Assembly (NCBI GenBank): GCA_025024175.1
Contig: QCXZ01000137.1
Coordinates: forward strand, 18,786,001 to 18,850,000
Origin: Rhyzopertha dominica
Taxonomy: Eukaryota; Arthropoda; Insecta; Coleoptera; Bostrichidae
Reading direction: 5' to 3'
Length of the DNA: 64,000 nt
In this document: positions 48,801 through 59,148 of the stretch, one piece after another
How the letters are laid out: every line of letters begins with the position of its first letter
Position numbering within the stretch: position 1 is the first letter of the stretch
Notes under the pieces: generated by a model
Database searches by the model: none
What the model saw: the letters and a program-made list of their open reading frames with translations, nothing else
Told to the model about the DNA's origin: nothing
Program-made: the position numbers and the translations under genes

Positions 48801-50590
48801 GCCATAGTGATTATTGTTATGGTTTGGGCAAGCATTGTGTTATAAATTGGATATTTTAAACTACCAGATTATAATTTGTATCTTTACTTTTATAATCGTT
48901 TGTAACATATCGAATTTTTGGCGCTACCTTGCGAAACGAGCCGCCGCTGGTCACTGGTGAAAGCAAGAAGTTGCAGCCACGATTTAAGGGTCTCTTCAGA
49001 ATCATCAAGGTACTTCCGAACGACCGTTATTAGTTGGGGGACCTTAGAGAAGGTCGGTTGATAGTATCAAACTGTTGATAGTACTATAAGGTGAGCATAC
49101 GGCTTACAATGTCTAATACCAACAAGTTTAATTCAATTAACAAAGGATTAATATCACATAAGTAAAACGATTAGCAAACGTCTGACATCAAGTTGAATAT
49201 GGTTAGCAAACAACAAAAATTTGTTAAAACAAGGTGATGAGTCTAACGTAGATTCATATATCCCATTGTTAGAATATCGCAACATCCCAACTAACTCTTA
49301 CCGAGACTTCACCCAATTTAGCTACTATAACTTTTTGCTTATGAAACTAAGGGATAAAGCTCTACAAAGGTTTAATAGGAATGACAAAGTTGGAACTTGG
49401 AATTACTACAAAAGCTTAGAAATTATACTAACGCGGCAATCCAGCGTGAAAAAAGAACATATTTTCAGTATTGTGTCAGCCAGGGAGGCACGAGTAGTTT
49501 ATGGAATGGCTTAAGAAAGATAGATGTTCATAAGAAGACCCAGCCAGTAACACTTTCTAGCCAACGCAGAAAGTCTGAATACTTCTTTGCGATGTTTCTG
49601 AGGGTGGTTTACATCCTAACAATAATCTAATACATTTTTATAACAATAACTTGACACTGAAGAGTTTGACAAAACTTTGCTTTTAATTTACTGATGATTC
49701 TGAGGTTGTTAACACATATTATACATTTTTGTATCTAATGTCAAATTTTTCTCTCAGCTTGAAAGCATTATCTTGTTAAGCCGATTCGGAAGAATAATAA
49801 TCCTACAGGTTTTAGACTTGCGTCCTTCCGTGCGTGTCTAAAATCTTTGAAAATGTAGTGGATAAGCAAACCAGACATTTGCTGGCAGGAGCAGGTGTTG
49901 TCTCTTACTTTCAGTCTGGATTCCGACTTGGCTTCAGTTTAACCGCGGCCTTGATGCATGTTGTTGATGATATCATTAGAGCAACTGATGCTAAGATCGT
50001 GTTAGGTCTTAATTTTTCTTGATTTTAGTAAAGCGTTTGATACAGTTAATCACGCATGTATGCCGATGATACGCAGCTTTACTATTCATTCCCAACATCT
50101 GACATCCATGGAGCCAACACTGCTCATTTGCATCATTTCTTCATGCTTGTATTTAATTTAAATACTTCAGAAAAACAGCTCTTCTCTTAGGACCCGGCAA
50201 TACTCTGTTGGAGGCTAGAAACTCTCTCAATCTGTCAGTTAATACCTCTCCTATAAGCTTTAAGTACTCTGCTCGTAATTTTGGCATAATTATTGAAACC
50301 ACTCTTAGATTTAGAGAACATGTTTTTAGCTGCATTAGTAAGGCGTATTATAACCTTAAGCTTCTATACCCTCACAGACATATACTTGACATTAAAACTA
50401 AAATTCTGCTGTGCGACTCGGTCATTTTATCAGCTTTTAATTTTGGGGATGCTTTATACGGTCTTGATAGTACTACGTCAAATAGGATTCAGCAGGTTCA
50501 GAATTCTTGATTGAGGCTTTGTTTACGGAATAAGACGCAGAAACAAGATTTCCGATAAACTGAAGGACGCAAATTGGTTAAATATGTATA

Positions 50591-50812
50591 CGAGCCCAAA
50601 CAACTATAGGTTCGGACACTTCATATTTTTGAGAGTAAGTAATTTTTACGATATGTAGAACATATTTTTCAAATTTATATTACTATCATCAAATACAACT
50701 ATATACAGGTTTACTCTTTGGAAAATACGTGAGTAGAAAAACATATTATGTTTAAGAAATTAGTGCTTATTCAACACTATAACAAATTCGTTGTCAACTA
50801 AATCTTCGGACA
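50591..50812 (+). repeat. Tc1 left terminal inverted repeat
   Basis: Pairs with 52026-52247 with scattered mismatches that I have not counted exactly. Confidence 0.85.
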
Positions 50813-50819
50813 GACCACC

Positions 50820-51903
50820 TTAATATTGAGTTACATCCCCTTTGGCTTTAATTACTGCCTTTATTCGGTCAGACATTGTATTTAATAGATTTTGACAGTC
50901 CTCTGCAGTTATAGATTCCCAGATTTCCGAAATTTTTTGTTTCAAACCTTCAATATTTCTTTGGGGATCCTTTCTTAGCTTTCTTTTCTTTATGGCCCAA
51001 AGATTCTCTATAGGATTAAGATCCGGGCTACTGGAGGGCCAGTCCAGAACGTTAATAGAGTTGTCTTGAAACCATTGTTTTGTAATTTTCGCGGTATGCG
51101 AAGATGCGCCGTCCTGTTGAAAAGTCCATTCGCCATCATCAACTAAAATTTCTACGGATGGGAGTAAATTGGTTCTCAATATATCAATGTATTTTTGGGC
51201 GTTCACAGTACCATCTATAAAATGCAAAGATCCAACACCTTTCGAAGACATACATCCCCAGATCATAACACTAGCAGGAAACTTAACAGTCCGTTTTAAA
51301 CAGTCATTGTGGTAAGTTTCAGATTTGTTACGAATCACTCTCTTTCGCATATCACCGACGCATACATCAAATTTTGACTCATCACTAAAAATGATGCTGT
51401 TCCATTGTCTTTGTTCATAATTTTGTCTTTGTTTTGCCCATTTTAGTCGATTTTGTTTCTGGCGGATAGTCAGCAGTGGTTTTTCTTTTGCCTGTTGAAT
51501 AATTAATATAATTTTACTTTTTGAGTACAAGAGACTTACCTCTTAAACTTACTTTATAAAATTTATAGCCCCGCTTTCTGAGGTATTTACGAGTAGTCTC
51601 TGTAGAAACTCTTTTCTTTATTCTTTCTGACCATATTGCATTTAAATCTCGTAGACTACTCCGGCGATTTTCCTTTGCGATGCTAATTAAAACTCGAACA
51701 TCTCTGTCATTAATTATCCGTTTTCGTCCAGTGCTTTTTCCAGTTGCAACAGAACCACTTGATGAATATTTTTTGATAATGTCAGCAACACTTGACACAG
51801 GTAAATCGAGATCTTTTGCAATTTTTCGCACACTCTTACCATCTAGACGCAATTTTACAATAAGATTACGCAACTCAATACTCAACGCTTTTCCTCGAGC
51901 CAT
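50820..51903 (-). CDS. Tc1-type DD34E transposase, two exons with a 61-base intron
   Basis: Exon 1 is 51553-51903 (117 codons) and exon 2 is 50820-51491 (223 codons plus stop). The 61-base intron 51492-51552 starts GTAAGT and ends CAACAG, is phase 0 and contains in-frame stops. The predicted protein is 340 residues, the normal Tc1 length. N-terminal paired-like helix-turn-helix (residues 1-110) contains KSVRKIAKDLDLPVSSVADI and a GRKR motif near 60. Catalytic residues are D154 (IIFSDESKF), D244 (FQQDGASSHTAK) and E279 (DLNPIENLW), 34 residues between the last two. No disabling change was seen. Without the intron it reads as two overlapping open frames and would be mistaken for a frameshifted pseudogene. 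Confidence 0.87.
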
Positions 51904-52025
51904 TATTTATTATGCACATAACAAAATTAACTGCAAAACTGACAGAAGCGGTGTCGCATTAATTTCCAATATTATGTTTTGTTTTCATAGCCGCCCTGAT
52001 TAAAATATCTCATGAATAACATTAG

Positions 52026-52247
52026 TGTCCGAAGATTTAGTTGACAACGAATTTGTTATAGTGTTGAATAAGCACTAATTTCTTAAACATAATATGTTTT
52101 TCTACTCATGCATTTTCCGCAGAGTAAGCATGTATATAGTTGTATTTGAAGATATTAATATCAATTTGAAAAATATGTTTTACATATCGTAAAAATTATT
52201 TAATCTGAAAAATATCAAGTGTCCGAACCTATAGTTGTTTGGGCTCG
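52026..52247 (-). repeat. Tc1 right terminal inverted repeat
   Basis: Mirror of the left arm. It lies just upstream of the transposase start and so should hold its promoter. Confidence 0.85.
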
Positions 52248-52477
52248 TAGTAGGCGTCATTTGCATTCTCTGTTTTTTCAATAAAATTATTGTTAATATA
52301 TTACAGCTTACTTATACAATAAAATCACTTTCAGAACAGATATTCACAATCTAAACCTGAGGCATCGTCTTATTACCATTTAGAAGCATCAAACTACTCT
52401 TATTAAACGTTCTTTTTCATATCAAATTAACAAAGTATTCTACAGTTTGCCTCATAGCTTTAGATTATTATCTAAGT

Positions 52478-53970
52478 TGTAGCGGCTCACTAGCTAAGAT
52501 GAAAAAAACCAAGTGCAGTGGGGACGCGAGACCACAGTAGCTCAGCGTAGGGGGTCGGGGTTTATCAAACAACAGAAAAAAAAGGGAGCGCCACAGATTT
52601 GATGGTTCCCCACTGTACGACTCCAAATCTGAAAAGTCAGCGACGATGGCCGAAATAATAAAAACAGGCAATTGATAAACAAAGTGTTCGTTTACTTCCC
52701 AACTAATTATATCGATTATAACCGTTACATAAATCCAAGATAAAGGTAAGTATTCCAAAAAAACAAGATTATAATTATTATTTTCAAAGACAATTGAGCT
52801 AAAATAATTATTACAAAATAATTAAATAAATGCCAACGCGGATTGGAGATTGCGGCCCACTATAACAGACAATTGAACAAAAACTCAATCAAAAAAAGAA
52901 ATTCTAACGCCGTCGACCAAACGCGGACCGTAGCGCTACGTTCAACTCGGTACGACGCGATTCGCGAAAACGTAAGTAACGACTATATATTTCTGAAAAC
53001 CCTGCCGCAATAACCAACGACGAATGGTCCTAAATGAACATAAGTAATATGTAAGAAATGAAATAAGGTAAGTATATGAACCAACAGAAGTATTACACTA
53101 ATTAATTAAGGTAATTTAAAGCTAAAGCAACACGACAACAATTTAAATTAATCAATGTTCGATCGTTCTAATTTCGCAGTTTCAAGATTAAACACGACGA
53201 CAACACTCAAACGGTAAGTACAAGATATAGTTATTATAACGAATTATATTCCAATGAATTCCAAAAAGATTGTACTCATCACTAATCTTGCAGGTACGTT
53301 GACTCTCCGAGGACGACGAGCTCCAAACGTGGATGGATCGACGTATCGATGTGGTCTAGGTATCGATGGCTTATCGTTGTGCTTACACTCTTACGTAACC
53401 CACAGGTGGATGGTACTTATGACGACAATCAACAAAAGGGGAAAACAAAAGCCTAAGATAAAGAAGAAACGGGTATGTACTAAAAATATATGATATAATA
53501 AACGTTCACAAACCTCAGATGTTATGCGGCTTACAGGTAAGTGCGCTTAGAATTGCATGGGCATCCGGCACACGGCCGATACTGCTTCGATGAATATAAC
53601 TCAAAATGTTCACGAAACAGATTCCCCAATTGGTGCTCGAAGTCCAATCCGGCACAAAACAATAAGCCGATTTGGTATTAATTATATCACCAAAATTAAT
53701 ACGCTAAGAAACTCGCAGCAACCAATTTGCTGAATAGCAATAACAATTTCTAATTGCAGACAACGAACTTCAGCGGTTCACGTTCGATTCATTAATTTTC
53801 AAACGGTAAACCTCTACCTGCGATAGTGACAAAAAGGAAAAGGAAAAAAAAACGACTAAAAACGTAGGAGAACAAGGACGGTTCTGGCTGACAACAACAA
53901 TACGGCAATACGAGGAGTTAAAATACGTTTAAAAGCAGTTTTGTAAATGTAACGAAAAATATACGTTACA
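52478..53970 (-). repeat. Gypsy element 1, 3' LTR
   Basis: 1493 bases, TGTAACG...GCTACA in the element's orientation. Five GTAAGT motifs occur on the opposite (+) strand. Confidence 0.9.
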
Positions 53971-53985
53971 AATCCCCCCCTTACC
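53971..53985 (-). promoter_or_regulatory. Gypsy element 1 polypurine tract
   Basis: In the element's sense this reads AAGGGGGGGATT immediately before the 3' LTR, the primer for plus-strand DNA. Confidence 0.8.
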
Positions 53986-54014
53986 CAGACAGAAAATTCC
54001 TCCAATTTTCTCCG

Positions 54015-57000
54015 TTACAGGTTGATATCAGGTGGATGTGCTTTGAGATCCTTAATGTTCCAAACGCCGACGGTCTTATTTTTATCATCTACAAGTTCAT
54101 ATGTCCATGGGTTCAATCGTTTTTGTATACGGTAAGGTCCAATATACGCAGGTGCTAATTTTGATGAAAAATATTTGGTTGCGTCAGATAGAACAAAATT
54201 TTTNTTCCATACGAAGTCCCCAATTTCAAAAGTTACAGGTCTATGTCGCAAATCATAACGTTTTTTATTAGCATCGTTCAATTTTTGAATGTTTTTCTGC
54301 ACGGACTTGAATATATCATTGAGGGCGGTAGCTCTTTCTGTTGGTAACAGCTTGTTATTTTGGTCGGGTAGTTTGTCAAGTTGATCCCCACGAAGAGTGA
54401 TTTCTCGTCCAAAATTTAAAAAATATGGTGTATATTTGGTGGTTTCGTGATAAGAGTTGCGCATTGCACAGCCAATCTTAGCTAAAGATTCGTCCCATTT
54501 TCGGTGATTTCCTCCAGCTTGTTCTAGTATCACAGCGCGTATCATTGTTTTTAAAGTTCGGTTTGCGCGTTCCGTAGGGTTTGCTTGTGGGTGGTAGGTA
54601 GGATTGAAAGACAATTTCACTTTGTACGTTTCGGCTAATTTCCTAAAATCGTTGCTCCTAAACTGTACTCCATTATCTACCCTAATGGCTTGCGGTACCC
54701 CAAATAACATGAAGACGTGTTCTTCTATGGTTCGAGTGATGGCTTGTGAAGTAGCTTTCCTAAGTGGAAATAATAAAATAAATTTAGTTAGGGAATCGAC
54801 GACGGCTAAAACATAACTGTTTCCTTTAGTAGAACGAGGTAAAGGTCCAAAAATGTCTGCTGATATATACTGCCATGGTCTTTCTGGTATAGTGGTTGAC
54901 GACATTGCTCCTGCTATTTTTTTGGGTTCCACTTTGATTGCTAAACATATAGGGCATCTTCTGATATAGTTATCAACGTCGCGTTTCATTCCGGGCCAAT
55001 AATAATTTCTAACGATTCTATGAAGAGTTTTTGATGTCCCAGTGTGTCCTGACAAGGGTCCTTTATGGGCATCTTCCATAATTTGTTTTCTTAACTCCTT
55101 AGGCACTACTTGTTTCCAACTGTTTTCTGCTAACAGCGGTTGCTTAGTCAATTCGTAACGGTATAGTTGGTTGTTATGTATTTTAAATTTCGGATATTTT
55201 TTTGGTGTTTTAATTATCTTTTCCAAAAGTTCCATGTACCATTTATCCTTATATGTGGGCGTCGGTGTCACATTTGTGTTTACGGTAGATATGACTGGTA
55301 CGGCTCTGGAAAGTAAGTCTGGTACAATGTTGTCTTTTCCTTTTCTATGAANTATATTAAAGTCGTATTGCTGTAATCGTATTGACCATCGTGCCAGACG
55401 ACCTGAAGGGTCTTTTAGATTGTGCAGCCACTGAAGACTATGATGATCTGTAACTACTGTAAATGGCAGTCCTTCTAAATATGGCCTTAATTTCTCAACT
55501 GCCCACAAAACAGCTAAACATTCTTTTTCTGTTGCCGAATAAGATCTTTCAGCTCTGGACAATGATCTCGATAAGTAACAAATAACTTGTTCGCCAGTAT
55601 CAGTTGTTTGTGTAAGTACTGCTCCTAATCCATAGTTACTGGCATCTGTTTGCACGAAAAACGGAAAATCGTGCTCGTAATCAGGACAATTAAGAACCGG
55701 TGCAGTGCTTAACCTCTCTTTTAACTCTCTCAAAGTATTATCACACTCTGAAGTCCACACAATTTTCGCATTCTTTTTCAGTAAAGCGTTAAGTGGAGCT
55801 AATAAGGCAGAGAAATTAGGTATGAACCTTCGGTACCAACTTGCCATACCTATTATCCTTCGAACTTCTTTAACGGTTTGCGGGATTGGTATATCCAAGA
55901 TAGCGCTGACTTTTTCTGGATCAACCGATAATCCCTTCCCATTTACTATGTACCCTAAATATTTAAGCTCTTGTACACAAAATTTACATTTTTCTCGATT
56001 CAACGTAAACCCTGCTTCTTGCAAACGTTGTAACACCTTTTCCAATATGGCAAGATGTTTTTCAAAGGTATCAGTTACAATCACGACGTCATCTAAATAT
56101 ACGAACGCGTTAGGTTCTAAATCGTGGCGGATTATACGATCCATCGCGCGCTGAAATGTGGCCGGCCCATTATGCAACCCAAAAGGTAAACGGTTGAAGT
56201 GGAATAAACCGCGTCCCGGAACTGTGAATGCAGTGTATAATTTAGAATCTTGTGCTAAAGGAATCTGCCAGTATGCCGACTTTATATCTAATGATGATAA
56301 ATATCTCGCGTTTTTTAATTTGTCTAACGTGTGAGAGATGTATGGTAGGGGATAACTATCTTTCACTGTTACACTGTTCAATTTTCTAAAATCAATGCAC
56401 ATTCGATAATCGCCTGACTTTTTCCTGATCATTACTACAGGGCTAGACCAAGGGCTGTTAGACTCTTCAATAATACCCAATTCCAACATCTTATTCAATT
56501 CCTTATCTATTTCTTTTTGAATCACCGGTGAAACTGGATAGTACCGAGATTTAATAGGAAGTGACTTTGTTTCTATTTTGTGTTCGACTACCGTAGTACA
56601 CCCTAATTTACCATCATCTTTTTCTGAAAGATAATTATTAACTAAATTATGCAAAAGCTTTTGTTGTTGAGTAGTTAATACTATGTCAAAATTTTCTGTA
56701 GTGCTAACTTCTGAAACACCAGATGCAAATTCCCAAGTGTTGCTATGAAGATGGGGGATTAGTTCCATAGCATTCCAGAAGTCCATTCCTAGAATTAATT
56801 GGTTTGGGATGTCCTCCACTAAAAGAGCTTTTATCAACTTCTCTTTATCTTCAAGTTTTATGGGGATATCACATGTTCCCCAGCTTGTGCAAATACTATT
56901 ATTAGCTAACCTACAGTTTGACGGTGCCTTTTGTACTTTAAGATTAAGATGGCTTAAGATTTTCCATCCTTCTTTACCTATAATTGTTTTTGAAGCTCCT

Positions 57001-57215
57001 GAGTCTAAAAGTCCTAATAGCTGAACACCAAAAATTGTTACTTTAAGATACGGCCGCTTATCAATTCCTGAATGTTGAATGATATATGAAATCACCGCTG
57101 CGATATTTGTATCTTGAGACGATTTCTTAGTGAACGCGTTTTGGATAGATTTCACGACTGATTTGGGACGGTTGCTACTATCCTTCTGTACCGCCCTGCT
57201 CCGTTTCCCGAACAT
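54015..57215 (-). CDS. pol: Gypsy element 1 pol: protease, RT, RNase H, integrase
   Basis: The open frame of 1066 codons lies in the -1 frame relative to gag and overlaps it by 64 bases. Translation most likely enters by frameshifting at 57203-57209 rather than at the first ATG. Residues count from that ATG: protease DSGA at 71-74; RT with FRKLNSVTVKDSYPLPYI near 275-293 and YLDD at 373-376; RNase H TDAS at 523-526 and ATEKE near 561; integrase HHCC (H717, H724, C754, C757) and catalytic D787, D847, E882. A short C-terminal domain ends 30 bases before the PPT. Two X residues come from ambiguous bases (54204, 55352 region). No frame-breaking change was found. The enzyme set copies the RNA into DNA and inserts it in the genome. 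Confidence 0.93.
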   Translation of the reverse strand: MFGKRSRAVQKDSSNRPKSVVKSIQNAFTKKSSQDTNIAAVISYIIQHSGIDKRPYLKVTIFGVQLLGLLDSGASKTIIGKEGWKILSHLNLKVQKAPSNCRLANNSICTSWGTCDIPIKLEDKEKLIKALLVEDIPNQLILGMDFWNAMELIPHLHSNTWEFASGVSEVSTTENFDIVLTTQQQKLLHNLVNNYLSEKDDGKLGCTTVVEHKIETKSLPIKSRYYPVSPVIQKEIDKELNKMLELGIIEESNSPWSSPVVMIRKKSGDYRMCIDFRKLNSVTVKDSYPLPYISHTLDKLKNARYLSSLDIKSAYWQIPLAQDSKLYTAFTVPGRGLFHFNRLPFGLHNGPATFQRAMDRIIRHDLEPNAFVYLDDVVIVTDTFEKHLAILEKVLQRLQEAGFTLNREKCKFCVQELKYLGYIVNGKGLSVDPEKVSAILDIPIPQTVKEVRRIIGMASWYRRFIPNFSALLAPLNALLKKNAKIVWTSECDNTLRELKERLSTAPVLNCPDYEHDFPFFVQTDASNYGLGAVLTQTTDTGEQVICYLSRSLSRAERSYSATEKECLAVLWAVEKLRPYLEGLPFTVVTDHHSLQWLHNLKDPSGRLARWSIRLQQYDFNIXHRKGKDNIVPDLLSRAVPVISTVNTNVTPTPTYKDKWYMELLEKIIKTPKKYPKFKIHNNQLYRYELTKQPLLAENSWKQVVPKELRKQIMEDAHKGPLSGHTGTSKTLHRIVRNYYWPGMKRDVDNYIRRCPICLAIKVEPKKIAGAMSSTTIPERPWQYISADIFGPLPRSTKGNSYVLAVVDSLTKFILLFPLRKATSQAITRTIEEHVFMLFGVPQAIRVDNGVQFRSNDFRKLAETYKVKLSFNPTYHPQANPTERANRTLKTMIRAVILEQAGGNHRKWDESLAKIGCAMRNSYHETTKYTPYFLNFGREITLRGDQLDKLPDQNNKLLPTERATALNDIFKSVQKNIQKLNDANKKRYDLRHRPVTFEIGDFVWXKNFVLSDATKYFSSKLAPAYIGPYRIQKRLNPWTYELVDDKNKTVGVWNIKDLKAHPPDINL

Positions 57216-58504
57216 TTACTGCAGGTGAGAACTGTCGATCCCATTTCTCCGCAACGAAAACATTTTCTTACCCTCGGTCTTGGGCAATTTTGTATAAAGT
57301 GGGATGGACTTCCACAATTAAAACATTTCCTCTCGGATGTCCTGAAACGTGAAACGCCTGCTACATCCTCATCTTCTAGGTTAGTATTTGTGACATCTAA
57401 ATACGCTAAATCAGGTTCCAAGTGCTTTTGACGTCTTGATGGTGGTGCAAAATTTTGGACAACCTCTTTTCTGGCTTCCAGCTGCTTACATAATTTACGA
57501 AGGTGATCAGTTGAATTGATTTCAATTAGAGCGAGCTGTGATTGATAAAAAGGCTGCAAATTGTCCAACATAATCTTAAGTTTCGCAGTGGCTGAAATTG
57601 TGCAGGTTAACCTACTAAATAGTGCTTCCATGTTATCTAAATAAGTCCCTACTGATTCATCTAAACCTTGAGTCCTTTGCTTAATTTCAGAAAATAATTT
57701 TTCGTTGTAATTTAGTGGCTGAAATTCGTTTCTTAATTGTTGCACTAAATGTTCCCAGTCTTCAAGCTGCTTCCTATTATTTCTATACCACTTCAGTGCA
57801 TTGCCTTCAAATAAGTCCAACGCTGAGGCGAAAACTTGCCGATCGTCTACGTTTCGAGCAACCATTAACTCTTCAACTCTTTCTAAAAATGCATTAACGG
57901 AACCAGTGCAATCAAATTTAATTCCCCACTTGTAAACTGGTACTGTTTTGACAGATGTATTGTTGTTTAACGGTGTTGACGCACGTGCTAACGTACGACC
58001 TTCTTGTGATGTCACTTCAGGCTGTAAACTCGACGCAGATAAATTTAGTGCTTGATCCAAACTCTGCTCCAATAATTGCAATTCCGGAGGTTTCCGAATT
58101 TTTTCACGAGCTTCAAGAAAGATTGTTGTCATTTCTACTACCATTTTGAGGAAATCGACTCTCTCATCACTGTCTTGTGACATTCTCTTAATTCTACCAC
58201 TAATGTGACATAACTTTGATTCTAATTTTTTCAAATCTTTCTTAAGAATTTCCCTGTTTAAGAGTTCGCTAACTTCTTCAAGTTTTTCTTTAATATCTTC
58301 TTCATCTTGTTCTACCGTGTAAGGATGAGAAGGATATTTACTGATAATTTCGGGGTTAAGCCTTTCATTTTGCAATGCAGATGCCAAAGTACTTCGCATT
58401 TCTTCCACCGTAGCTATTGATAAACCTCGTATTCGATGTTCATAAACTAGTTCATCTTTGCTAAGCCAGCACGGCGTTATTTTGATCGACATGATGCGCG
58501 GCAA
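57152..58504 (-). CDS. gag: Gypsy element 1 gag
   Basis: 450 codons from the first ATG; the ATG at 58492 (MSIKITPCWLSKDELVYEHR) aligns better with the gag of element 2 and is a likely start. The central capsid-like block has KWGIKFDCTGSVNAFLERVE and LDLFEGNALKWYRNNRKQL. A CCHC knuckle is at 394-407 (CFNCGSPSHFIQNC). A second at 415-428 (CFRCGEMGSTVLTC) has Ser in the His position. Gag packages the element RNA in a particle. The last codons overlap the pol frame and include the slippery site. Confidence 0.92.
   Translation of the reverse strand: MPRIMSIKITPCWLSKDELVYEHRIRGLSIATVEEMRSTLASALQNERLNPEIISKYPSHPYTVEQDEEDIKEKLEEVSELLNREILKKDLKKLESKLCHISGRIKRMSQDSDERVDFLKMVVEMTTIFLEAREKIRKPPELQLLEQSLDQALNLSASSLQPEVTSQEGRTLARASTPLNNNTSVKTVPVYKWGIKFDCTGSVNAFLERVEELMVARNVDDRQVFASALDLFEGNALKWYRNNRKQLEDWEHLVQQLRNEFQPLNYNEKLFSEIKQRTQGLDESVGTYLDNMEALFSRLTCTISATAKLKIMLDNLQPFYQSQLALIEINSTDHLRKLCKQLEARKEVVQNFAPPSRRQKHLEPDLAYLDVTNTNLEDEDVAGVSRFRTSERKCFNCGSPSHFIQNCPRPRVRKCFRCGEMGSTVLTCSKCSGNGAGRYRRIVATVPNQS
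57166..57209 (-). promoter_or_regulatory. -1 ribosomal frameshift signal between gag and pol
   Basis: The heptamer GGGAAAC (57203-57209) is in the gag frame as G GGA AAC, a canonical slippery sequence. Six bases later GGGCGGT (57190-57196) can pair with ACCGTCC (57166-57172), seven pairs with one G-U, with a 17-base loop. Slipping at AAC moves reading into GKRSRAVQKDSS, the start of the pol frame. Confidence 0.85.
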
Positions 58505-59129
58505 TGATACAATTATATGTTACCAAAAATAAACAATGTTAAGTTAATAAATTCACAATACCCACTATATCACCAATAGCATACTCTTTTAAATTTCCGC
58601 CGAGGCTAGTAAAATTAAATGTATATATAAGGGACGATTCAAGATCGTAACTACACGCGACAAAAATACCTCCAAATATATAAATCAAACTCCAAGCGTA
58701 CAAATCCGAAATCAACCAACAATAAGGGGCAAAATCGACTATTGTATCACTAAAAATGCTGAAGAAATAAACAAACACAAAGTAAAGGGGCGAAAAAAAC
58801 ACTGGCAATAGATAAAAGAAAGAAATAAGTGTGTTCAAAACAGCAATAACCGTTAAGCGTCAATATGTCGCAACCAGCATGAAATAATTTTAAAGGATAT
58901 TTTAATAGCCAATTGAGAAACTTTACGTTCCAAAACAAGTATAATGCAAAACAATGAGAAAAAGAACTCAAATTTAACAAATTATGTACGAAACTATGCA
59001 ATATCAAATATCTTCCACAATAACAAACACAACGCAACACTAGAAAAATCAAATAATGGGAAGAAAGATAGGTTTCCAATATTCAAACAAAAAAAATCCA
59101 CGGTGGTTATTTATCGAAAGAAAGAAAAA
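58505..59129 (-). other. Gypsy element 1 5' leader
   Basis: About 625 bases between PBS and gag, without a meaningful frame. Expected to hold packaging signals. Open frames on either strand here are chance. Confidence 0.7.
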
Positions 59130-59144
59130 CCTTGTTGGGCGCCA
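59130..59144 (-). promoter_or_regulatory. Gypsy element 1 primer-binding site (tRNA-Lys)
   Basis: In element sense TGGCGCCCAACAAGG, four bases after the 5' LTR. The first 11 bases match the complement of the 3' end of insect tRNA-Lys(CTT); the rest does not. Confidence 0.75.
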
Positions 59145-59148
59145 AATT

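Larger units (their letters stand above)
50591..52247 (-). mobile_element. Tc1-like element, apparently complete
   Basis: Bounded by TA at 50589-50590 and 52248-52249. Terminal inverted repeats of about 220 bases (50591-50812 and 52026-52247) start CGAGCCCAAACAACTATAGG on both sides. Each arm carries an outer GGTTCGGACACTT and an inner ATCTTCGGACA motif about 190 bases apart, an IR/DR layout with two presumptive transposase sites per end. The transposase gene lies between them. Confidence 0.9.

Noticed and set aside
50820..51530. Tc1 transposase as a frameshifted pseudogene
   Set aside because: A 61-base GT-AG intron restores one full-length 340-residue protein without any frameshift.
53254..53493. 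79-codon + strand frame repeated exactly at 59925-60164
   Set aside because: It is repeated because it lies in both LTRs. It has no known domain and is crossed by strong splice signals, so coding is unlikely.
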